From JADLGJ01 sp031423615 (GTDB lineage: Bacteria; Omnitrophota; Gorgyraeia; Zapsychrales; JANLHA01): a stretch of DNA of 31,113 bases. The translations under genes and the position numbers were made by a program. Shown in pieces: positions 24,093-30,341 of the stretch (the first letter of the stretch is position 1; each line of letters opens with the position of its first letter). A model generated the notes under the pieces. That model worked only from the letters and a program-made list of their open reading frames with translations. It was not told the origin of the DNA and searched no databases. The stretch is from assembly GCA_031423615.1 (NCBI GenBank), contig JANPFV010000022.1, positions 1 to 31,113 of the forward strand. The letters run 5' to 3'.

Positions 24093-24173
24093 ATGCAATA
24101 CCATAAATCACGCAAGGCATTTACGCTTCTAGACCTTATCATCGCTGTTTTTATAGGCGAAGTTAAGGAATAA
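24093..24173 (+). pseudogene. prepilin N-terminal remnant (26 codons)
   Basis: A 26-codon frame with a purine-rich ribosome site (GGGGG, 4 bases before ATG). It encodes a basic leader ending K-S-R-K-A, then FTLLDLIIAVFIGEVKE and a stop. FTLL-acid-LIIAV is the start of a type IV pilin helix: hydrophobic F at +1 and an acidic D at +5, where Glu is normal; the -1 residue is Ala instead of Gly. The helix stops after about 17 residues, and no pilin-like sequence follows in any of the three frames as far as I could follow. It is most likely a pilin gene broken by deletion, kept behind its riboswitch. A working micro-peptide cannot be excluded. Confidence 0.6.
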
Positions 24174-24270
24174 GAATATTTATTTTTGAAAACCCGTCGC
24201 CGCAAGAGAGTGGATATCTTTGGGGATGCCTAATCCAGTGAAACTCTTGATTTTTGAATGGATTATGCTT

Positions 24271-24286
24271 AAACTATAAATAGTTT
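24271..24286 (+). promoter_or_regulatory. palindrome over a possible -10 box
   Basis: AAACTA, TAAA, TAGTTT forms 6-bp arms around four bases and contains TATAAA (24275-24280), a likely -10 for the small gene at 24321. The -35 is poor. The rest of 24174-24320 shows no gene or other signal to me. An operator role is inferred. Confidence 0.3.
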
Positions 24287-24320
24287 TAACATCGGTTTTT
24301 TGTCGCGGAGTTAATCCGGC

Positions 24321-24581
24321 ATGAAAAAAATATTATCGGCATTATTCAATCATAGAGGCGCTATCGGTATGGCCAAGATGAGTAAGGAAGAATTGCTCAA
24401 AAATCCTCGTGTCATTGAAGAGATCAAGCGTCATTTATGGATTGAAAGCGAAAAAGTTGGCCATGACATTGGTTTTGAAAAGGCGGCCGATGATTGGATC
24501 ACAAAATTTTCTGCCGGTTGGGTTAAACATTATATGTCGGATAAGAATAAATCTTCCTCTCCCAAAAAATTCACTAAATAA
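24321..24581 (+). CDS. small protein of unknown function
   Basis: An 86-aa protein that I do not recognise. The first 18 residues (MKKILSALFNHRGAIGMA) are weakly hydrophobic and basic, not a clean signal peptide. After KMSKEELLKNPRVIEEIKRHLWIESEKVGHDIG comes FEKAADDWITKFSAGWVKHYM, an aromatic, amphipathic block with two W and one Y; the tail is K/S-rich. The likely start is ATG 24321, though ATG 24369 (MAKMSKEE) is also possible. No clear Shine-Dalgarno sequence. It is read alone, between the prepilin remnant and the FMN riboswitch. Whether it has any part in the c-di-GMP circuit cannot be said. Confidence 0.5.
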   Translation: MKKILSALFNHRGAIGMAKMSKEELLKNPRVIEEIKRHLWIESEKVGHDIGFEKAADDWITKFSAGWVKHYMSDKNKSSSPKKFTK

Positions 24582-24654
24582 AGTTTTTTCAAGTTTAACC
24601 TCTCCTGAAAGCCGAGTTCTGCTTTTCTTTCCCACACACTGCCTTCGCACAGTC

Positions 24655-24683
24655 TTGACAAGAGAGGTGTTTTACAATATATT
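24655..24683 (+). promoter_or_regulatory. promoter of the riboflavin operon
   Basis: TTGACA (24655-24660), 17 bp, TATATT (24678-24683). Predicted start near 24690, just before the FMN aptamer P1 strand at 24693. One of the best promoters in the window. Confidence 0.75.
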
Positions 24684-24692
24684 GCTTCAATA

Positions 24693-24875
24693 GCTTTCGG
24701 GATATCCTGCGTATTTTGCGCGGGATCAGGGTGAAAATCCCAGCTGGTAGTGATCCTGGATGTTTCAGGTTAGCCTACGAGCCTCGCAGATTTTTTGCGA
24801 AGCAGATCAAGTGTTATTCTTGAGCCAACAGACCTGCGTTGTTTGCGGGGTTTAAAAGCCTGGATGGGAGAAAGC
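24693..24875 (+). promoter_or_regulatory. FMN riboswitch (RFN element)
   Basis: The RFN core reads: P1 GCTTTC (24693-24698) with GAAAGC (24870-24875); CAGGGTGAAAATCCC (24727-24741); GGTAGTGATCC and AGCCTACGAGCC; GCAGATCAAGTGTTATTC with CTTGAGCCAACAG; and AAAAGCCTGGATGGGAG before P1 closes. These match the conserved FMN aptamer blocks in order. An 8-bp hairpin, ATCCTGCG/CGCGGGAT (24704-24726), appears inserted between the P1-proximal GGG and the CAGGG block. The element lies between a strong promoter and a terminator ahead of ribBA, so FMN should lower expression of the whole rib operon. Confidence 0.93.
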
Positions 24876-24978
24876 AGCGAAAACATTTTCTTATTCTGAC
24901 CCCAATAGGGTTCAGGTAAGGATTGTGTCTATTCTTTAGAGAAAGCATTATTCTGAGAATAGTCCGTTGCGCGTAGCC

Positions 24979-25007
24979 ATCCCGAAAAATATTTCGGGAT
25001 TTTTTTA
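24979..25007 (+). terminator. intrinsic terminator / attenuator of the rib operon
   Basis: Perfect 9-bp stem ATCCCGAAA (24979-24987), loop AATA, TTTCGGGAT (24992-25000), then seven T. It lies 21 bases before ribBA. The sequence TTTCGGGAT occurs again at 24695-24703, inside and next to the aptamer P1 5' strand, so that strand can pair with the terminator's left arm instead. Confidence 0.9.
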
Positions 25008-25028
25008 TATAACAGCAAAGGGTGAAAC

Positions 25029-26234
25029 ATGTTCAATTCAATCGCGGAAGTTTTGAAAGATTTACAGGCAGGGAAAATGATCGTTGTCATGGACGATGAA
25101 GGCCGTGAAAATGAGGGCGATATTTTAGTTGCGGCCCAATTTATTACGCCGGAGATCATCAATTTTATGGCCAAGAATGCACGCGGACTTATTTGTGTGC
25201 CCATGGAGGAAAGTCGTTTAGACGATCTGGGACTTCACCCGATGAAAGATCTTTTTGCCGCGCAAAGCGCCCATAAGTTGAGTAATACCGGGTGGGCGAT
25301 TTCTGTTGATGCGGCTCATGGGATTACGACGGGCATTTCCGCATTTGACCGCGCGTTCACCGTAAAAATTTTGATCGATCCTAAATCTAAACCTAGTGAT
25401 TTAGAAGCTCCGGGTCATTTGTTTCCGCTTCGTGCGAAAAAAGGCGGCGTTCTGGTTCGGGCGGGTCATACCGAAGCCTCGGTTGACCTGATGAAATTGT
25501 CCGGACTTTATCCTGCCGGTGTTATTTGTGAAATCATGAACGAAGACGGGACGATGGCCCGTACGGAGGACATTGTTGCCTTTGCACGGAAATTTGATTT
25601 AAAGATTTGTTCCATCGCCAGTTTGATAGAGCATCGTCGGAAGTCGGAGAAATTGGTTGAGCGCGTTGTGGAAACCCGTTTGCCTACGGATTTCGGTGAA
25701 TTTACAATGTTCGGTTATGAATCCAAGGTCGATGGAACAATTCACATCGCGCTTGTCATGGGCAAAATCGATGGTACGGTCCCGGAACTCGTCCGCGTTC
25801 AGTCGGAATGTTTGACCGGTGATGTTTTTGGCTCACAACGTTGTGATTGTAATGCTCAATTAAATGCTTCTTTAAAGGCCATAGCTGAGAACGGGGCGGG
25901 TATTTTAATGTATATGCGTCAGGAAGGACGAGGCATCGGCCTTGTTAATAAGATGAAGGCCTACAATTTGCAAGACAAAGGCATGGACACGGTTGAAGCC
26001 AATGAGGCTTTGGGATTTTCCGCCGACCTGCGCGACTATGGGATCGGCGCACAAATCCTAGTGGACTTAGGAGTAAAACAAATTAAACTTTTAACGAACA
26101 ATCCGCGCAAAATTGTTGGGCTGGAAGGTTATGATTTAACCGTTGTAGAACGAATTCCTATCCAAATTCCCCATAACGCGCATAATAAAGACTACCTCAG
26201 AACTAAAAAAGACAAAATGGGACATCTTTTGTAA
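25029..26234 (+). CDS. ribBA: bifunctional 3,4-dihydroxy-2-butanone-4-phosphate synthase / GTP cyclohydrolase II
   Basis: A 401-aa fusion that starts both branches of riboflavin synthesis. The N-terminal RibB part (about 1-200) has MDDEGRENEGDI, HGITTGISAFDRA and GHTEASVDLMKLSGLYPAGVICEIMNEDG, all key motifs. The C-terminal RibA part (about 205-400) has the zinc cysteines in ECLTGDVFGSQRCDCN and the RQEGRGIGLVNKMKAYNLQD region, then the ring-opening motif LLTNNPRKIVGLEGY. Both halves look active. Standard length. Translated from ATG 25029 with AAAGGGTG before it, directly downstream of the FMN-controlled attenuator. Confidence 0.96.
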   Translation: MFNSIAEVLKDLQAGKMIVVMDDEGRENEGDILVAAQFITPEIINFMAKNARGLICVPMEESRLDDLGLHPMKDLFAAQSAHKLSNTGWAISVDAAHGITTGISAFDRAFTVKILIDPKSKPSDLEAPGHLFPLRAKKGGVLVRAGHTEASVDLMKLSGLYPAGVICEIMNEDGTMARTEDIVAFARKFDLKICSIASLIEHRRKSEKLVERVVETRLPTDFGEFTMFGYESKVDGTIHIALVMGKIDGTVPELVRVQSECLTGDVFGSQRCDCNAQLNASLKAIAENGAGILMYMRQEGRGIGLVNKMKAYNLQDKGMDTVEANEALGFSADLRDYGIGAQILVDLGVKQIKLLTNNPRKIVGLEGYDLTVVERIPIQIPHNAHNKDYLRTKKDKMGHLL

Positions 26235-26296
26235 GTTGTATAGCTAATTTGCTTTAGCAAGTTTTATAGGGTATATTTATCGAGTGATCATTTTTT

Positions 26297-26761
26297 ATGA
26301 CATTGAAAAAAAACAGGACATGGGTTAAGCAAACCAAGAAATTTGGTGTTGTCGTCTCAAGTTTTAATGAGCCGATTACCTTGAGGTTGTTATACGGATG
26401 CTTAAGAGAATTTTCCAAATTGAATGTGGGGGCCAAACAAGTCCGGGTTATATGGGTTCCGGGCGCATTCGAAATTCCCGTCGGCGCATTAGCGTTGGCG
26501 CGTAATAAGGATATTGCCGCTGTTGTCTGTTTAGGGGCGGTCATTCGCGGCGAGACACTTCATTTTGAATTGATATCTCGCGAAGTGGCCGCAGGTATTA
26601 TGCGGGTTTCGCTGGATACGCGAAAGCCGGTGATTTTTGGAGTGCTGACCACGGACACTATTCAGCAGGCGCACCAGCGGTCTGAAGAAAAAGGGGAAAA
26701 TAAAGGCTCTGATGCCGCGCGAGCCGCGGTTGAGATGACAAATATCTTGAAGTCAACTTGA
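26297..26761 (+). CDS. ribH: 6,7-dimethyl-8-ribityllumazine synthase
   Basis: A 154-aa lumazine synthase, which joins the RibA/D branch product to the RibB product. FGVVVSSFNEPIT carries the aromatic residue that stacks on the substrate, WVPGAFEIPVGALAL and CLGAVIRGETLHFE hold the catalytic His (T-x-H-F), and GVLTTDTIQQAHQRSE has the conserved Arg; NKGSDAARAAVEM closes the fold. Probably forms pentamers or 60-mers, as usual. It follows ribBA by 62 bases; that spacer holds a weak TTGCTT-17-TATATT box and a small hairpin (26243-26258). Confidence 0.94.
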   Translation: MTLKKNRTWVKQTKKFGVVVSSFNEPITLRLLYGCLREFSKLNVGAKQVRVIWVPGAFEIPVGALALARNKDIAAVVCLGAVIRGETLHFELISREVAAGIMRVSLDTRKPVIFGVLTTDTIQQAHQRSEEKGENKGSDAARAAVEMTNILKST

Positions 26762-26812
26762 TCTTTGTTTCAGTTGGCATTTGTGTTTGCTTCTTCGGCC
26801 ATAACCACGAAT

Positions 26813-27268
26813 ATGAGAAAACGCAGTCTAGCCAGAGAGTGTGCATTAAAAATTCTTTATCAAAAGGACGCGACGTCCCATCCTGTCGAATCGACGGTGG
26901 AAGAATTCTGGGCCTCTGATCTTGTTAGCGATGATGAAGAATTGCCTGTCGAAATTGACGCAGAAACCAAAGAGTTTGCGGCGCGGCTGGTCTATGGGGT
27001 TTCCTTAGAGCTGGAATCGATCGACGCCAAAATTTCCTCTTACGCGACCAATTGGCAGTTGAAACGCATGGCCATTATTGACCGTAATATTCTGCGCATG
27101 AGTTGCTTCGAATTCTTTTATTGTCCGGATATCCCGCCTAAAGTGAGTATCAATGAAGCCGTTGAATTGGCCAAAAAATACGGTGACCTTGAATCCAGCA
27201 AATTCGTCAACGGTATTTTAGACAAAATCCACAAAACCGAAGTCATTGCCTTAAGACAGAAATTGTGA
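26813..27268 (+). CDS. nusB: transcription antitermination factor NusB
   Basis: A 151-aa all-helical protein of the NusB family, which with S10 (NusE) acts in rRNA antitermination. RKRSLARECALKILYQ is the start of the family and the C-terminal IDRNILRMSCFEFFYC, IPPKVSINEAVELAKKYGDLESSKFVNGILDKI is diagnostic. I place the start at ATG 26813; an in-frame TTG at 26765 would add 16 non-conserved residues. nusB next to ribH is a frequent arrangement in bacteria. The end overlaps the next start in GTGA. Confidence 0.92.
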   Translation: MRKRSLARECALKILYQKDATSHPVESTVEEFWASDLVSDDEELPVEIDAETKEFAARLVYGVSLELESIDAKISSYATNWQLKRMAIIDRNILRMSCFEFFYCPDIPPKVSINEAVELAKKYGDLESSKFVNGILDKIHKTEVIALRQKL

Positions 27269-28104
27269 ACCATTTCGCCGATTTACATATGCACACGTTT
27301 TTTTCTGATGGCAGTGACGCGCCGGAATCCGTCGTGGAAGAAGCTTGCCACGCGGGTCTGTCTGTTATTTCCATAACCGATCATGATACCATGGCCGCAG
27401 TCCAGGCTGCTCAGGCCGCTGCACTTGAGCGAGGTATTGAAGTTGTGCCGGGAATCGAGCTTTCGACGGAAGTCCAAGGGAAAGACATTCATATTTTAGG
27501 GTATTTTGTAAATATGGAAAATTCGGTTTTGGCGCAGAAGTTAGAGGAATTCCGCGTAACCCGCTTTTCTCGCATCGCCGCCATGATTGAGAATCTAAAG
27601 AAACAGGGAGTAGACAATCTTTCTTTTGAAGACATTAAAGCTGAATCCAAATCCGATGCTCTAGGTCGTCCGCACTTAGCCGCGGCCTTGGTGCAAAAAG
27701 GCTGGGCTGCTAATACGTGGCAGGCGTTTGATAAATTTATCGGTGATCAATGCCCCGCCTATGTTCCCAAATATCAGCAGACACCCAAAGAAGCAATTTC
27801 GCTCATTCGTCAGGCCGGCGGGGTCGCGGTTCTGGCGCATCCTATGGTGACGAACCGCGATGAGCTGATTGCCAGTTTTGTGGATCACGGTTTAGGCGGT
27901 ATTGAAGTGTATTATCCCAATTGCCCCGATGCCGCCGTTCTTTATTATGAAGGATTGGCGCGCAAATACCGGCTGACGATGACCGGCGGCTCCGATGCGC
28001 ATGGCAAGAATAAAACAAACACCTGGATCGGCAAGAGACGTATCCCCTGCGAGCTCGTCGAACAATTACGCGCCCGTGCGAAAAAACCAGAAAACTTCGC
28101 TTAA
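27265..28104 (+). CDS. PHP-domain phosphoesterase (RNase AM/YciV-like)
   Basis: A 279-aa metal-dependent phosphoesterase of the PHP superfamily. N-terminal DLHMHTFFSDGSD has the H-x-H pair and Asp; SITDHDTMAAVQ gives D-H-D; PGIELSTEVQGKDIHILGYF supplies E and H; GGVAVLAHPM and TGGSDAHGKN provide the last metal ligands. Known relatives degrade 3',5'-bisphosphate nucleotides or trim RNA 5' ends (RNase AM). The start is GTG 27265, overlapping the nusB stop (GTGA), so it is cotranslated. Position between nusB and ribD is compatible with RNA processing (fits nusB) or with dephosphorylation of a riboflavin intermediate (fits rib). Sequence alone does not decide. Confidence 0.85.
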   Translation: MNHFADLHMHTFFSDGSDAPESVVEEACHAGLSVISITDHDTMAAVQAAQAAALERGIEVVPGIELSTEVQGKDIHILGYFVNMENSVLAQKLEEFRVTRFSRIAAMIENLKKQGVDNLSFEDIKAESKSDALGRPHLAAALVQKGWAANTWQAFDKFIGDQCPAYVPKYQQTPKEAISLIRQAGGVAVLAHPMVTNRDELIASFVDHGLGGIEVYYPNCPDAAVLYYEGLARKYRLTMTGGSDAHGKNKTNTWIGKRRIPCELVEQLRARAKKPENFA

Positions 28105-28114
28105 ATTTAGAAAA

Positions 28115-29191
28115 ATGAACGACCTTGATTACATGAAAATGGCGCAACGCTTGGCCCTCAAAGGAAAATGTACGGTTTCGCCCAACCCTATGGTCGGTGC
28201 TGTCATCGTCAAGAATGGAAAGGTGATGGCCCGGGGTTTTCATCATCATCCCGGCGGGCCGCATGCTGAAATTGTCGCTTTGCAGAAGGCAAAGACCGAT
28301 CTTGCCGGCTCCAAACTTTATATTACTTTAGAACCTTGTTTTCATTTTGGCCGGACCCCACCATGCGTGGATGAAATTTTAAAAAGCGGGATCAAAGAAG
28401 TGATCATTGGCATGACCGATCCTAACCCTTTGACCAATGGAAAGTCAATTTCCAAATTGCGCCAAGCCGGCCTTAAGGTCAAGGTCAATATTTTGCAGGA
28501 CGAGTTGGAAAAGATGAATGAGGCTTTTGTAAAGTCTATCAAATATAAAATGCCTTTCGTTGTGGCCAAAGTTGCTCAAACCTTGGATGGAAAAATAGCA
28601 ACCTCTTCCGGCGAATCCAAATGGATAACCTCGGTCGCTTCCCGTGAATATTCTCATAATTTACGCAATGAGTTTGACGGGATTTTAGTCGGGATCAACA
28701 CGGTTTTAAAAGACGATCCCGGTTTAAATGCTCCGTCAAAACGTTTAAAAAAAATCATTGTGGATTCTACCCTGCAAATATTTTTGCAGGCTAAACTTTT
28801 TAAGAAGACCAAGGCGGAGGATTGCTTTGTCGCCACAACACGAAAGGCGGACAAGAAAAAAGTGGCGGCTTTAGAAAAACGCGGGGTTAATGTTTTGATT
28901 GGCCCGGACAAAGATCAAGTTGATTTGAAATGGCTCATGCGTGATTTAGCGAGAAGAGAAATGGCTAAGGTTTTAATTGAAGGGGGCGGAAAAATCATTG
29001 GTTCAGCCCTGCGAGAAAAACTTGTCGATAAAATGATATTTTTTATTGCCCCAAAGATTTTGGGCAGTCAGAACTCATTGAGTTCTATTGACGGATTGCC
29101 TGCCATCCATTTGAAAGAAGCGATCAATTTACACGCTATTGCAAGCCGCAAAATAGGCGATGATTTTATTTTGGAAGGTTATATAAAATAA
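28115..29191 (+). CDS. ribD: bifunctional riboflavin deaminase/reductase RibD
   Basis: A 358-aa fusion. The N-terminal cytidine-deaminase-like domain (about 1-145) has HAEIVALQKA and the zinc site PCFHFGRTPPCVDEIL, family pattern complete. The C-terminal reductase domain (about 146-355) has VVAKVAQTLDGKIATSSGESKWITS, ILVGINTVLKDDPGLNAP and KVLIEGGGKIIGSAL. It deaminates and reduces the RibA product to ARPP. I set the start at ATG 28115 (MNDLDYMKMAQRLALKG); a longer in-frame start at 27995 would lie within the PHP gene and is rejected. Standard length. Confidence 0.95.
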   Translation: MNDLDYMKMAQRLALKGKCTVSPNPMVGAVIVKNGKVMARGFHHHPGGPHAEIVALQKAKTDLAGSKLYITLEPCFHFGRTPPCVDEILKSGIKEVIIGMTDPNPLTNGKSISKLRQAGLKVKVNILQDELEKMNEAFVKSIKYKMPFVVAKVAQTLDGKIATSSGESKWITSVASREYSHNLRNEFDGILVGINTVLKDDPGLNAPSKRLKKIIVDSTLQIFLQAKLFKKTKAEDCFVATTRKADKKKVAALEKRGVNVLIGPDKDQVDLKWLMRDLARREMAKVLIEGGGKIIGSALREKLVDKMIFFIAPKILGSQNSLSSIDGLPAIHLKEAINLHAIASRKIGDDFILEGYIK

Positions 29192-29203
29192 AGGACGGGA
29201 AGG

Positions 29204-29779
29204 ATGTTTACCGGTATCATTGAAGAACAAGGAACGGTGAAAGGCTGGACTCGTCGTGAAAATATTTTGGGTCTGAATATTCGGGCCGACAAAGTTTTAG
29301 CAGGAACAAAAAACGGCAATAGTATTGCGATCAACGGTTGTTGCTTGACAGTCACGAGCCGCAAGAAAAATATTTTAAGCTTCGATGTGATTCACGAAAC
29401 TTTGGACAACACGACGCTGAGGGATCTTAAACCGGGAAGTGCAGTCAACCTGGAACGGGCCATGCAGGCTACGAGTCGTTTTGGCGGACATTTTGTGACG
29501 GGTCATGTCGATGGTGTGGGGGTGATTGAGCGCATGGCCCGACGGGTCAATAATGTGGAATTTGAAATTGTACCGCAAAAAAAATTTATGCGTTATCTCG
29601 TTGAGAAAGGGTCGGTTGCCCTCGACGGAATCAGCCTGACCGTCGGCAGGGTCACGAAGGACAGTTTTTTTGTTTACTTGATTCCGACGACGCTTAAAGT
29701 GACGACATTGGGTGGAAAAAAAGGGGGCGGCGTTGTAAATGTTGAGACGGATATTTTAGCCAGATATATTTTACGATGA
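29204..29779 (+). CDS. ribE: riboflavin synthase alpha subunit
   Basis: A 191-aa riboflavin synthase with two lumazine-binding repeats. MFTGIIEEQGTVK opens the first, SIAINGCCLTV and HETLDNTTL follow, and SRFGGHFVTGHVDGVG begins the second with SVALDGISLTV later. It dismutates two lumazine molecules to give riboflavin. Close to the usual 200 aa. Ribosome site GGACGGGAAGG before ATG. Last clear gene of the rib operon (called ribC or ribE depending on naming tradition). Confidence 0.94.
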   Translation: MFTGIIEEQGTVKGWTRRENILGLNIRADKVLAGTKNGNSIAINGCCLTVTSRKKNILSFDVIHETLDNTTLRDLKPGSAVNLERAMQATSRFGGHFVTGHVDGVGVIERMARRVNNVEFEIVPQKKFMRYLVEKGSVALDGISLTVGRVTKDSFFVYLIPTTLKVTTLGGKKGGGVVNVETDILARYILR

Positions 29780-29810
29780 TTCCCATAAATTTTTTTCGAA
29801 AGGGTAAAGT

Positions 29811-30245
29811 ATGGAAATAGATATTTTAGAGATTCAGAAAATCATCCCGCATCGTTTCCCCTTTCTTCTGATCGACAAGGTTTTGGAACTGCGCCCAAAC
29901 GAAAAGTTGGTCGCCCTTAAAAATGTTTCAGTCAATGAGTCCTATTTCGTCGGGCATTTTCCTAATGAGAAAGTAATGCCGGGTGTTTTGATTATTGAGG
30001 CTATGGCCCAGGCCGCCTGTGTTTATTTTTATTACAGTAAGAATCTTCAAGGTAAGAAATTTATTTATTATTTGGCTCGAGTTGAAGCGAAGTTCCTCAC
30101 ACCCGTTGTTCCTGGAGATCAATTGCTCATCGAAATCACGACGATGAAATTGCTGGCCCGCAGTGGTTTTGTAAAAGCCCAGGTTTTTGTTAAGGATAAG
30201 GTTGTCGCGCAAGGCCAAGTCGGTTTTGGAATCAAGGAAGGTTAA
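29811..30245 (+). CDS. fabZ: 3-hydroxyacyl-ACP dehydratase FabZ
   Basis: A 144-aa hot-dog-fold dehydratase of fatty acid synthesis. HRFPFLLIDKVLEL is the FabZ start, the catalytic His is in VGHFPNEKVMPGVLIIEAMAQ and the Glu in the same block. The later stretch ARVEAKFLTPVVPGDQL is conserved. It dehydrates 3-hydroxyacyl-ACP to enoyl-ACP in the cytoplasm. It follows ribE by 31 bases and may be on the same mRNA, since no terminator is visible between them; a ribosome site AAAGGGTAAAGT stands before ATG. Confidence 0.94.
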   Translation: MEIDILEIQKIIPHRFPFLLIDKVLELRPNEKLVALKNVSVNESYFVGHFPNEKVMPGVLIIEAMAQAACVYFYYSKNLQGKKFIYYLARVEAKFLTPVVPGDQLLIEITTMKLLARSGFVKAQVFVKDKVVAQGQVGFGIKEG

Positions 30246-30317
30246 TCCATCACGGCTGATGATGTCCTTAATAATTTAGTTTGCATAATCGTCACGTCGG
30301 CTTCATCTTCTGGTAAC

Positions 30318-30341
30318 ATGCTGCAGATATATTTGCAGTAT
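30318..30341 (+). promoter_or_regulatory. hairpin overlapping a start codon
   Basis: ATGCTGCA (30318-30325) and TGCAGTAT (30334-30341) form an 8-bp stem with one G-T pair around an 8-nt loop. The right arm covers the first two bases of the ATG at 30340, where no Shine-Dalgarno sequence is seen. It might hide the start codon. Could be chance. Confidence 0.3.

Noticed and set aside
23767..24104. Minus-strand frames of about 80 codons over the c-di-GMP riboswitch
   Set aside because: They overlap the promoter and the structured aptamer on the other strand and have no ribosome site or family pattern.
24409..24693. 94-codon plus-strand frame overlapping the small gene at 24321
   Set aside because: Different frame of the same DNA, running into the rib promoter; the frame at 24321 has the better protein character.
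26243..26258. Small hairpin GCTAA/TTAGC between ribBA and ribH
   Set aside because: Only 5 bp and not followed by a T-run; an alternative TTGCT/AGCAA pairing is equally good. Not enough for an attenuator.
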